Shown in pieces: positions 1-5,684 of a stretch of DNA of 9,298 bases (positions are counted from its first letter, which is position 1; each line of letters opens with the position of its first letter). Origin of the DNA: an uncultured Oscillospiraceae bacterium. GTDB taxonomy: Bacteria > Bacillota > Clostridia > Oscillospirales > Oscillospiraceae. The position numbers and the translations under genes are program-made. Location: positions 1 through 9,298 of the forward strand of contig CALWWS010000084.1 in the NCBI GenBank assembly GCA_944385305.1, given 5' to 3'. Under the pieces are notes generated by a model. It did no database searches. It was not told the origin of the DNA and saw only the letters and a list, made by a program, of their open reading frames with translations.

Positions 1-552
1 CCCCGGGGCATGGCCGGCGGCATGACCATCTCCCTGCCCCAGGAGGACGTGAATTTCCAGTCCCGGCAGCAGCTCACCGAGCGCATCGCCGTCTGCCTGG
101 GCGGCCGGGCCGCCGAGCAGCTGGCCCTGGGGGACATCTCCACCGGCGCGGGCAGCGACCTGCAGAAGGCCACCTCCATCGCCCACAACATGGTCACCCG
201 CTACGGCATGAGCGACAAGCTGGGCAATGTGGTGTTCGACTCCGGCCACGACGAGGTGTTCATCGGCCGCTCCATGGCCCAGACCAAGAACTACTCTGAG
301 CAGGTGGCCGCCCTCATCGACCAGGAGATCAAGGCCCTCATCGACGAGGGGTACCGGCGCTGCCAGGAGATCCTCACCCGGGATCGCCGCCAGCTGGAGA
401 CGGTGGCCGAGTATCTGCTCAAGTACGAGAACATGGACGCCAAGACCTTCGAGCTGGTGTTTACCGACCCGTCTGCCATCCAGCCCCCTCAGGCCTACCG
501 GGAGACCAACACAGTCCCCGCCCCGGCGGAGGAAGAGGAGGACGGAGAGTAA
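1..552 (+). CDS. ftsH: ATP-dependent zinc metalloprotease FtsH, C-terminal part (5' end outside window)
   Basis: This is the last 183 residues of FtsH, the membrane-anchored AAA+ protease that degrades unneeded or damaged membrane and cytosolic proteins. The reading frame is open from base 1 and starts with PRGMAGG, the FtsH segment that follows the HEAGHA zinc site; the ATPase domain and HEAGHA itself lie upstream of the window. Within the visible M41 peptidase domain, GGRAAE (residues 34-39) and STGAGSDL (47-54) are clear. By family knowledge, Asp53 of the latter is the third zinc ligand. The RYGMSDKLG block follows at about residues 64-72, and the protein ends in an acidic tail (EEEEDGE) typical of the family. 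A strong terminator begins 28 bp after the stop, so ftsH is the last gene of its transcript. The identification is secure; only the true start is missing. Confidence 0.96.
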   Translation, partial: PRGMAGGMTISLPQEDVNFQSRQQLTERIAVCLGGRAAEQLALGDISTGAGSDLQKATSIAHNMVTRYGMSDKLGNVVFDSGHDEVFIGRSMAQTKNYSEQVAALIDQEIKALIDEGYRRCQEILTRDRRQLETVAEYLLKYENMDAKTFELVFTDPSAIQPPQAYRETNTVPAPAEEEEDGE

Positions 553-580
553 ACACTCAGTCCCGCAAAAGCAACCCCCA

Positions 581-611
581 GGCGCCCGGTGAGAGCCGGG
601 CGCCTTTTGTT
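581..611 (+). terminator. Intrinsic terminator after ftsH
   Basis: A perfect 9-bp GC stem (GGCGCCCGG at 581-589 with CCGGGCGCC at 596-604) closes a 6-nt loop and is followed by TTTTGTT. It lies 28 bp beyond the ftsH stop codon and should end that transcript. Confidence 0.9.
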
Positions 612-622
612 ATAATAGTCCG

Positions 623-650
623 TTTTATAGGACACACGCTCCGGTATACT
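623..650 (+). promoter_or_regulatory. Possible promoter for the 42-residue ORF
   Basis: TATACT at 645-650 is a good -10 hexamer 34 bp before the start codon. Upstream at 623-628 there is only a weak -35 (TTTTAT, 16-bp spacing). The terminator just before and the isolated gene after make a promoter here likely, but the -35 is poor. Confidence 0.35.
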
Positions 651-684
651 GACCTCAGCAAAGGCAGAAAGGAGCGCAAGCGCC

Positions 685-813
685 ATGGAGTACGAGTTTC
701 GGTATGCCCACGGACATGTGGAGGTCTACGACCCCTGGGGGCGGTTTTGCTTTTCCGCCGACAGCGAGAGCGAAGCCCTGGGGGAGCTGGAGCAGGGCGG
801 CCTGGCAGGTTAG
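685..813 (+). CDS. Small hypothetical protein, 42 residues
   Basis: A short ORF encodes 42 residues starting MEYEFRYAHGHVEVYDPWG. I do not recognise an established family. The composition is aromatic- and acid-rich, with no signal peptide or membrane segment. The core (GHVEVYDPWGRFCFSAD) looks like two short beta strands followed by an acidic stretch that could be a helix (SESEALGELEQ). Support for a real gene comes from context. There is an AAAGGAG ribosome site at 668-674, 10 nt before the ATG, and a TATACT -10 box upstream. A strong terminator follows 24 bp after the stop. It is thus a free-standing, single-gene transcription unit between ftsH and the amidase gene. I have an impression that similar 40-45 residue proteins occur in related Clostridia, but that is memory only. 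Confidence 0.68.
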   Translation: MEYEFRYAHGHVEVYDPWGRFCFSADSESEALGELEQGGLAG

Positions 814-836
814 CGGCAATCCCCGCTGAAGATAGG

Positions 837-868
837 AAAAGGTCTCCGCAGCAGCGGAGACCTTTTTT
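837..868 (+). terminator. Intrinsic terminator after the 42-residue ORF
   Basis: A 9-bp perfect stem (GGTCTCCGC at 841-849 with GCGGAGACC at 854-862) with a 4-nt AGCA loop is flanked by AAAA on the left and TTTTTT on the right. It would work in either direction; the genes imply rightward use. Confidence 0.92.
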
Positions 869-900
869 CACAAAAGTTTAAAAAACGGGGGTGGAAAATC

Positions 901-909
901 TGCTATACT
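901..909 (+). promoter_or_regulatory. Extended -10 promoter of the amidase gene
   Basis: TGCTATACT is an extended -10 element (TGn plus TATACT) 28 bp before the amidase start and just after a terminator. No good -35 lies 16-18 bp upstream, where the sequence is an A-run, but extended -10 promoters tolerate that. Confidence 0.55.
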
Positions 910-937
910 GGGGAAGACAGAAAGAGGGGGAACTGAG

Positions 938-1609
938 ATGGCCTATCAAACTGTGGCGCGGCCGCCTGTCCGGCGCAGGCGGCGCAAAAGGAGCAGGATG
1001 CCCCGGGTGATTGCCGGGTTAGCAATTCTGGTGGCCGTCCTGCTGGTGTGCAAGGGCGTGCTGGAGGGGTGGTGGGGGCAGCGCCAGCCCCCTGAGACGC
1101 CGGAGTGGGTCAGCTGGGAGCCCCTTGCCCTCAACCCCTACTCCCGGCCAGGCACCCCCCTGGAGCAGGTCAACGGAATTGTGGTGCACTATGTGGGCAA
1201 CCCGGGCACCACGGCGGCGCAGAACCGCAGCTATTTCGCCAGCCTTGCGGAGACGGGAGAGACCTACGCCAGCAGCCACTTCCTTATCGGACTGGAGGGG
1301 GAGATCCTCCAGTGCGTCCCCCTGGACGAGGTGGCCTACTGCTCCAACCAGCGCAATGAGGACACTCTGTCCATCGAGTGCTGCCATCCGGACGGGACGG
1401 GGGAGTTTACCCAGGCCACCTACGACTCCCTGGTGAAGCTGTGCGCCTGGCTGGCGGATTACTACCGGCTGGACACCGATCAGATCATCCGCCACTACGA
1501 CGTGACGGGAAAGGCCTGCCCCCTTTACTTTGTGGATCACCCGGAGGCCTGGGCGGCCTTCCTGGAGGACGTGGAGCAGGCGCCGGTTACTGGGAAAGAC
1601 GGCTCATAG
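938..1609 (+). CDS. Membrane-anchored N-acetylmuramoyl-L-alanine amidase (Amidase_2/PGRP fold)
   Basis: The 223-residue protein should cleave the bond between N-acetylmuramic acid and L-alanine in peptidoglycan, outside the membrane. The N-terminus carries a very basic stretch (RRRRRKRSR, about 12-20), then one hydrophobic helix (about 24-42), so it is either a signal anchor or an uncleaved signal. A Pro/Trp-rich linker leads to the Amidase_2 domain from about residue 78. The zinc ligands expected for the fold are visible: His84 in VVHYVG, His186 in RHYDVTG and Cys194 in KACP. Glu147 in LSIE sits where the family carries a conserved acid. No wall-binding repeats follow, so this is a minimal enzyme. 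AGAGGGGG at 923-930 stands 7 nt before the ATG. The gene ends tail-to-tail with the MATE gene, overlapping it by 23 bp. The substrate is inferred from the family; cell-wall turnover, division or spore germination are all possible roles. Confidence 0.9.
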   Translation: MAYQTVARPPVRRRRRKRSRMPRVIAGLAILVAVLLVCKGVLEGWWGQRQPPETPEWVSWEPLALNPYSRPGTPLEQVNGIVVHYVGNPGTTAAQNRSYFASLAETGETYASSHFLIGLEGEILQCVPLDEVAYCSNQRNEDTLSIECCHPDGTGEFTQATYDSLVKLCAWLADYYRLDTDQIIRHYDVTGKACPLYFVDHPEAWAAFLEDVEQAPVTGKDGS

Positions 1610-2939
1610 GGCGGTAGACGGTAAAGTACATGGTAAAAATGGTGATAAGCCCCGCCACCACATTGGAGATGGCCTCGGAGAGAAATACCCCGTCAACCCC
1701 CAGGCCCACCGCCGGAAGCAGAAGAGTCAGGGGGGCCACCACCACCACCTTGCGCAGCAGGGAGAAGAAGATGGCCTGCCTGGAGCGGCCCAGGCCGACA
1801 TAGATGGACTGGCCTACAAACTGGAAGGACAGGACGAAGAAGGTGGAAAAGTACAGCCGGAAGGCGGGGATGCCTGCGGCGATCAGATCGGGCTCATCAT
1901 TGAAAATGCGGATGAGCGCCTCGGGCAGCAGCATGGTGATCAGCCATGCCGCCATGGCATAGGTCACGGTGACTGCCGTGGTAAAGCGAATCCCCGCCTG
2001 CACCCGCTTGAACTTTTTGGCCCCGTAGTTGTAGCCCAGCACCGGCTGACAGCCGTTGGTGATGCCGGTGATGGGCATGGAGATGACCTCCCGCACGGAG
2101 TTGATCACCGTCATAACCCCCACGAACAGATCCCCGCCGTAGCGCTGCAGGCTGGCGTTGCACAACACCTGCACCAGGCTGTTGGTGGCGTTGCCGATAA
2201 ACCCGGACAGACCCAGGGCCAGAATTTGCCGCACTCTGGACGCCTTCAGGCGGAAACAGGCCGGGCGCAGCCGCAGCAGCCCGCGCCCACGGGTGAGAAA
2301 CTGCAGCACCCACACCGCAGAGCAGCCCTGGGCAATCACGGTAGCCAGGGCGGCCCCCTTTACCCCCAGGTGCAGGGCAAAGATGAAGATGGGGTCCAGC
2401 ACAAGATTGACCGCCGCCCCTACAGCCACGGTTACCATACCCATGCGGCCAAAGCCCTGGGCGTTGATAAAGGGATTCATCCCCAGGCTGATCATAACGA
2501 ATACCGTGCCCAGGATGTAGATGCTCAGATAGTCGCAGGCATAGGGAAATGTGGCCTGACTGGCGCCGAAGAGAAAGAGGATGGGCCGCCGGAGGAGCAG
2601 GCAGAGCGCGGTGAGACCGGCGCCGGTCAGCAGGAGCAGCACAAAGCTGTTGCCCATAATCTGCTCCGCCTCCTCCAAGTCGCCCCGGCCCCGGCAGATG
2701 GAGCACAGGGGCGCGCCCCCCATGCCGCACAGGTTGGCGCAGGCGATAAGGATGGAGATGATGGGCAGGCACAGGCCCAGCCCGGTCAAAGCCAGGTGGC
2801 CGGGCAGACGGCCCAGGTACATCCGGTCCACCAGGTTGTAGAGGATGTTAATCACCTGTGCCACAGTCATGGGCAGCGCCATGCTGAGAATATTCCGGGA
2901 TACGCTCCCCTGGGAGAAATCGTTTTTCTGTTCAGACAT
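1587..2939 (-). CDS. MATE family multidrug efflux transporter
   Basis: The 450-residue integral membrane protein matches the usual length and twelve-helix pattern of MATE transporters. These export cationic drugs, dyes or metabolites in exchange for sodium ions or protons. Family features include the opening NDFSQGSVSRNI then LSMALPMTVAQVINI, the YNLVDRMYLGR block at the end of the first helix pair, and the second-half segments INSVREVISMPI and NGCQPVLGYNYGAKK. The reading frame is open further upstream, to 3215. The ATG at 2939 is preferred because AGGGGG (2946-2951) lies 6 nt before it and the conserved protein begins there; the upstream extension is non-conserved sequence overlapping the radical SAM gene. 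The gene has a promoter-like element and palindrome of its own, so it may be transcribed apart from the radical SAM gene. Its 3' end overlaps the convergent amidase gene. The substrate cannot be told from sequence. Confidence 0.93.
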   Translation of the reverse strand: MSEQKNDFSQGSVSRNILSMALPMTVAQVINILYNLVDRMYLGRLPGHLALTGLGLCLPIISILIACANLCGMGGAPLCSICRGRGDLEEAEQIMGNSFVLLLLTGAGLTALCLLLRRPILFLFGASQATFPYACDYLSIYILGTVFVMISLGMNPFINAQGFGRMGMVTVAVGAAVNLVLDPIFIFALHLGVKGAALATVIAQGCSAVWVLQFLTRGRGLLRLRPACFRLKASRVRQILALGLSGFIGNATNSLVQVLCNASLQRYGGDLFVGVMTVINSVREVISMPITGITNGCQPVLGYNYGAKKFKRVQAGIRFTTAVTVTYAMAAWLITMLLPEALIRIFNDEPDLIAAGIPAFRLYFSTFFVLSFQFVGQSIYVGLGRSRQAIFFSLLRKVVVVAPLTLLLPAVGLGVDGVFLSEAISNVVAGLITIFTMYFTVYRPMSRLSQ

Positions 2940-2970
2940 ACAACTCCCCCTCGCAGACGGCCTTTTTTTG

Positions 2971-3000
2971 AATATAGCACCGCCGCTCGGGGGAGTCCAA
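2971..3000 (-). promoter_or_regulatory. Probable promoter of the MATE gene
   Basis: On the minus strand TTGGAC (2995-3000) is followed after 18 bp by TATATT (2971-2976), 31 bp before the MATE start codon. The -10 matches 5 of 6 consensus bases; the -35 is weak beyond its TTG. Confidence 0.5.
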
Positions 3001-3019
3001 TGCCTATTTGTTATGGGGA

Positions 3020-3041
3020 AATATAGCAGAAAAGCTATATT
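3020..3041. repeat. AT-rich palindrome upstream of the MATE promoter
   Basis: AATATAGC (3020-3027) and GCTATATT (3034-3041) form a perfect 8-bp inverted repeat around a 6-nt spacer. It sits about 20 bp upstream of the candidate MATE -35 and 28 bp beyond the radical SAM stop. No T-run follows on the minus strand, so a terminator is unlikely. Size and position suit a binding site for a dimeric regulator; none is identified in the window. Confidence 0.55.
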
Positions 3042-3069
3042 GCCTGAAATGACTGGAGAAAGAGGGCAA

Positions 3070-3687
3070 TTAGTTGGGGATATATTCTCGGATACGCAGG
3101 GTGACCCCCAGATCCCGGGCGATCTGCCGGCAGCGGTCCATGTCCTGGGGGGAGAGATCCTTGTCCACAATGGTGAGCACCACCGTGGGGACATACTCCT
3201 TGGCCTTGAGGACAAAGTCCAGCATGGCGTGCCAGGCCTGTACCCCCGCCCTGGGGTGGGTGACCGTCAGATAGCGCTCCGGGTCAGGGGCGTTGAGGGA
3301 GACCGAGAGCTTGTCAATCCGCCCCTGGAGGCCCGGGGTCACATCCCGGCCCAGGATCAGGTTGGCGTGGCCGTTGGTGTTGATGCGCACCGGGGGGAGC
3401 TTGGGCACTTTGGCCTTGAGCTGATCCACCAGCCACAGGATGTCGTCCGTGCGGAACATGGGTTCCCCAAAGCCGCAGAACACCAGCTCCCGGTAGGAGG
3501 GAAGGTCGCGGCTGAGCAGGTTGTCCAGGGCCTCCTGGCGGGAGGGCTCGTGCTCCAGCCACAGATCGTCGGCATAGATGCTGCCCGTGTGGCCGTTGTG
3601 CCGCAGGCAGAACACGCAGTTGCAGTCGCAGCGGTTGGTGAGGTTGACGTACAGCCCGCCCTCGTACTCGTAGGAAATGGTCATCAT
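3070..3687 (-). CDS. TatD-associated radical SAM protein
   Basis: The 205-residue protein carries the radical SAM [4Fe-4S] motif Cx3Cx2C (Cys20, Cys24, Cys27, with an extra Cys22). The SAM-binding GFGEP motif is at residues 72-76 and an INTNG strand at about 102-106. Short length, the immediate tatD neighbour and these motifs match the family annotated as TatD-associated radical SAM protein (TIGR04038, from memory), whose reaction is unknown. I prefer the ATG at 3687, because AGGAGG (3697-3702) stands 9 nt upstream inside the last codons of tatD. Only 4 bp separate the tatD stop from this start, so translation is probably coupled. An in-frame TTG at 3705 lacks a ribosome site. The adjacent ATG at 3684 cannot be excluded. 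There is no extra C-terminal iron-sulfur domain, so it is a minimal radical SAM enzyme. Confidence 0.88.
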   Translation of the reverse strand: MMTISYEYEGGLYVNLTNRCDCNCVFCLRHNGHTGSIYADDLWLEHEPSRQEALDNLLSRDLPSYRELVFCGFGEPMFRTDDILWLVDQLKAKVPKLPPVRINTNGHANLILGRDVTPGLQGRIDKLSVSLNAPDPERYLTVTHPRAGVQAWHAMLDFVLKAKEYVPTVVLTIVDKDLSPQDMDRCRQIARDLGVTLRIREYIPN

Positions 3688-3691
3688 GGCG

Positions 3692-4465
3692 TTATTCCTC
3701 CTCAATGCCGAAAAATCGTCTGCCGTTTTCCAGGGTGGCCCGGAGCACCTGTTCGGCGGTGAGCTGCTTGAGCTGGGCCACCGTCTCGGCCATGATGGGG
3801 ATCATGGACGAGTCGCACCGCTGGCCCCGGTAGGGCTCGGGGGCCATGTAGGGGGCGTCGGTCTCCAGCATCAGGGACTCCAGGGGCAGCCAGCGGAGGA
3901 TCTCCGGGGCCCGCCTGGCGTTGCGGAAGGTGATGTTGCCTGTGAAGGAGATCATCCAGCCCAGGTTGAGCAGCACCCTGGCGTCCTCCAGGCTGCCCGC
4001 ATAGCAGTGGAACACCCCCCGCACATCCGGGTGGGCACGCACGATGTCCAGGCAGTCCCGGTGGGCGTCCCGGTCGTGGACGATGGGGGGCAGGCCCAGC
4101 TGGCCGGCCAGGGAGAGCTGGGCGTCGAAGAAGTCCCGGGAGCGGGCCCGCTCCTCAGGAGACTTGACCCAGTAGTAGTCCAGGCCGATCTCCCCCAGGG
4201 CCACCACCTTGGGGTGGGCGCACAGGGCGGCCACCTGATCCAGGTCGGCCAGGCAGGCCCCCTCCAGGTTTTCCGGGTGGAGGCCGGCGGCGGCGTAGAG
4301 GTAGCCGTACCGCTCCGCCAGGGCCACGCTGGAGCGGGAGGTGGCCAGATCGCAGCCGGGGCACACCACCAGCGCCACGCCCTTATCCGGCAGGGCGGAG
4401 AGCAGGGCATCCCGGTCGGGGTCAAAGGCGTCGTCGTAGTAGTGGGCGTGGGTGTCAAAAATCAT
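3692..4465 (-). CDS. tatD: TatD family metal-dependent hydrolase (deoxyribonuclease)
   Basis: The 257-residue protein has the amidohydrolase TIM-barrel layout of TatD/YcfH/YabD enzymes, which act as metal-dependent 3'-5' DNA exonucleases and have been linked to DNA repair and D-aminoacyl-tRNA handling. Expected metal ligands are all visible: His6 and His8 (FDTHAHY), Glu92 (GEIGLDYY), His130 (PIVHDRDAH), His153 (FHCYAG) and Asp203 (ETDAPY). The length is normal for the family. The frame is open further upstream, but the conserved protein begins at the ATG at 4465, which has GAGGT (4473-4477) 7 nt upstream. The gene is first in a leftward unit with the radical SAM gene. Its promoter lies in the shared divergent region. 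In many Firmicutes tatD follows metG; here metG lies on the same strand but is separated by the riboswitch-antiporter unit and a terminator. Confidence 0.95.
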   Translation of the reverse strand: MIFDTHAHYYDDAFDPDRDALLSALPDKGVALVVCPGCDLATSRSSVALAERYGYLYAAAGLHPENLEGACLADLDQVAALCAHPKVVALGEIGLDYYWVKSPEERARSRDFFDAQLSLAGQLGLPPIVHDRDAHRDCLDIVRAHPDVRGVFHCYAGSLEDARVLLNLGWMISFTGNITFRNARRAPEILRWLPLESLMLETDAPYMAPEPYRGQRCDSSMIPIMAETVAQLKQLTAEQVLRATLENGRRFFGIEEE

Positions 4466-4503
4466 GGCAAAGACCTCGGCAAAATCAAATGTTCTCTGCC
4501 TGT

Positions 4504-4532
4504 ATGATACAACGACTTCCCCCGCTTTGCAA
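4504..4532 (-). promoter_or_regulatory. Sigma-A promoter of tatD and the radical SAM gene
   Basis: On the minus strand TTGCAA (4527-4532), a 17-bp spacer and TATCAT (4504-4509) form a good promoter. The start would fall near 4497, giving a leader of about 30 nt. The -35 lies within a GC-rich inverted repeat (4517-4545: TTCCCC/GGGGAA outside, CGCTT/AAGCG inside), which could be an operator or merely a hairpin. Confidence 0.68.
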
Positions 4533-4575
4533 GCGGCGGGGGGAAAATGTTGGCCCGGCCCAACTTCCGGCACAC

Positions 4576-4604
4576 TTGACGGCCGGAGAGAGATATGGTA
4601 TGAT
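4576..4604 (+). promoter_or_regulatory. Sigma-A promoter of the fluoride riboswitch-antiporter unit
   Basis: TTGACG (4576-4581), a 17-bp spacer and TATGAT (4599-4604) form a near-consensus promoter. Transcription would begin around 4611, a few bases before the aptamer P1 stem, leaving a leader of about 125 nt. Confidence 0.85.
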
Positions 4605-4616
4605 AGCCGGGCAATA

Positions 4617-4677
4617 CGGGAATGGAGTTCTCCCGGGGCGCTGGGCCCGAACCGCCTTGACGGCTGATGACTTCTGC
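4617..4677 (+). promoter_or_regulatory. Fluoride riboswitch aptamer (crcB motif)
   Basis: This leader matches the fluoride-sensing RNA class in sequence and fold. P1 pairs CGGGA (4617-4621) with TCCCG (4631-4635) around the hallmark loop ATGGAGTTC (4622-4630). An optional small hairpin follows (GGGC 4636-4639 with GCCC 4645-4648). P2 pairs GCC (4654-4656) with GGC (4662-4664). The conserved TGATGACTTCTGC comes next, and the pseudoknot pairs GGAGTT (4624-4629) with GACTTC (4669-4674). The Bacillus cereus crcB RNA, from memory, has the same AUGGAGUUC loop and a UAAUGACUCCUAC counterpart. By family knowledge the pocket binds fluoride through magnesium ions and turns expression on. The downstream terminator reuses the pseudoknot strand, as expected for transcriptional control of the gene at 4736. 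Confidence 0.93.
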
Positions 4678-4706
4678 ATTTTATGGCAGGGGCATCGGCT
4701 TTTTTT
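4663..4706 (+). terminator. Riboswitch-controlled intrinsic terminator (expression platform)
   Basis: GCTGATG (4663-4669) pairs with CATCGGC (4693-4699) and, after one bulged A, CTTCTGC (4671-4677) pairs with GCAGGGG (4686-4692). The 8-nt loop is ATTTTATG and seven T follow (4700-4706). The 5' arm contains the aptamer pseudoknot strand (4669-4674) and one base each of P2, so aptamer and terminator are mutually exclusive: fluoride should favour read-through. Confidence 0.9.
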
Positions 4707-4735
4707 GTGCCCTGTGCCGGAGAGAGGGAATTTTT

Positions 4736-5649
4736 ATGCTGACCAGTCTTGCCTATGTGCTCCTGCTGGAAATGGCCCTGGGAGCCCTGGCCCGGAAGCT
4801 GCGCCTGCCCCCGCTGCGCTGGTGGGGATGCTGCTGGCGGGGATTGTGCTGGGGCCGTGGGCCCTGGATCTCCTGTCCCCGGCGCTGCTGGACATCTCCG
4901 CCGAACTGCGGCAGCTGGCGCTGGTGATTATTCTCACCCGGGCGGGTCTGTCCCTGGAGCTGGAGGATCTCAAGCGGGCGGGGCGGCCCGCCGTGCTGCT
5001 GTGCTTTCTCCCCGCCGCCCTGGAGGTGGCGGGCATGGTGGTGCTGGCCCCGCCTCTGCTGGGGGTGAGCCGGCTGGAGGCGGCCATTATGGGCGCGGTG
5101 GTGGGGGCGGTGTCCCCGGCGGTGATTGTGCCCCGGATGCTCCGGTGTATGGAGGAGGGGTACGGGGTAAAAAAGGGCATTCCCCAGATGATTCTGGCAG
5201 GGGCCTCGGTGGACGACGTGTTTGTCATCGTGCTCTTCACCTGCTTTACCGGCATGGCCGGAGGGGAGGGCTTTTCCGCCTGGGCCCTTGCGGGGGTGCC
5301 GGTGTCCATTGTGCTGGGTGGGGCGGCAGGCCTGGGGCTGGGCTTTCTCCTGGCCTGGCTGTTTGCCCGGTTTCACATGCGGGACTCGGCCAAGGTGGTT
5401 ATCCTGCTGGGCCTGGCCTTTCTGCTGGTGGCTCTGGAGGACGCCCTGGAGGGGACGGTGCCCTTCTCCGGTCTGCTGGCGGTGCTGGGGGCCGGGCTGG
5501 GTCTGCGCCGCTGGCGGGCGCAGGTGGCGGGGCGGCTCACCGCCAAGTTCGGCAAGCTGTGGGTGGGCGCCGAGGTGATGCTCTTCGTCCTGGTGGGGGC
5601 CCTGATCATCGACGGGGTGTACCGGCGGCTGCTTACCCGGGAGAAGTAG
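4736..5649 (+). pseudogene. Cation:proton antiporter (CPA/Kef-type), frameshifted and internally deleted
   Basis: Two frames together encode a cation:proton antiporter membrane domain. The ATG at 4736, with GAGAGGG 7 nt upstream, gives MLTSLAYVLLLEMALG through RLPPL (27 codons). The homologous frame then resumes at 4822 with VGMLLAGIVLGPWALDLL and runs to 5649. The shift is explained by a 5-bp tandem duplication at 4812-4821; removing one copy restores LPPLVGMLLAG, the family consensus. Without repair, translation ends at 4927 after 63 residues. The second frame contains the family core: IILTRAGLSLELEDLK, AVSPAVIVPRML and GASVDDVFVIVLF (Asp158-Asp159, repaired numbering). The repaired protein has only 302 residues against about 390-400 in relatives I remember. 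The end, LFVLVGALIIDGVYRRLL, seems to join the middle of the family to its last residues. An ATG at 4828 could start a 273-residue fragment. It was probably a fluoride-induced ion-stress antiporter. Confidence 0.85.
4812..4821 (+). repeat. 5-bp tandem duplication CGCTG-CGCTG that breaks the antiporter frame
   Basis: Two adjacent CGCTG copies (4812-4816 and 4817-4821) sit exactly where homology passes from one frame to the other. One copy would give an intact LPPLVGM reading, so the second copy looks like a slippage insertion. Confidence 0.85.
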
Positions 5650-5684
5650 AAAAAAGGACAGACGCAGCGCGTCTGTCCTTTTTG
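5650..5684. terminator. Bidirectional terminator between the antiporter and metG
   Basis: GGACAGACGC (5656-5665) and GCGTCTGTCC (5669-5678) form a 10-bp perfect stem with a 3-nt loop, flanked by six A (5650-5655) and five T (5679-5683). It directly follows the antiporter stop and lies 22 bp beyond the metG stop, so it can serve both convergent units. Confidence 0.93.

Noticed and set aside
611..616. Perfect TATAAT hexamer after the ftsH terminator
   Set aside because: Its -35 position would fall inside the terminator stem (about 588-593) and does not resemble TTGACA. The TATACT at 645 is better placed for the small ORF.
1530..3026. 498-codon open frame on the plus strand across the MATE gene
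   Set aside because: Antisense shadow of a well-supported MATE transporter. The Gln/His/Gly-rich translation looks like no known protein.
2940..3215. 92-residue upstream extension of the MATE protein to an ATG at 3215
   Set aside because: It has no MATE homology and overlaps the radical SAM gene. The ATG at 2939 has its own ribosome site.
3688..3705. TTG at 3705 as start of the radical SAM protein
   Set aside because: AGGAGG lies downstream of this TTG and is correctly spaced for the ATG at 3687, so the six extra codons are the ribosome-site region read through.
4575..4664. Nine-base direct repeat CTTGACGGC at 4575-4583 and 4656-4664
   Set aside because: One copy is the promoter -35 and the other is aptamer P2 and its loop. 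Both are explained by function, and no -10 of quality follows the second.
4489..4735. Open frame running from 4489 into the antiporter second frame
   Set aside because: It reads straight through the promoter, the fluoride aptamer and its terminator, and the encoded residues have no antiporter character before 4822.
4806..4822. Programmed -1 frameshift joining the two antiporter frames
   Set aside because: The only candidate is G-CCC-CCG, which is not a proper slippery heptamer, and no clear stimulator was seen. A slip there would also leave extra residues, whereas removing one CGCTG copy restores the family consensus exactly.
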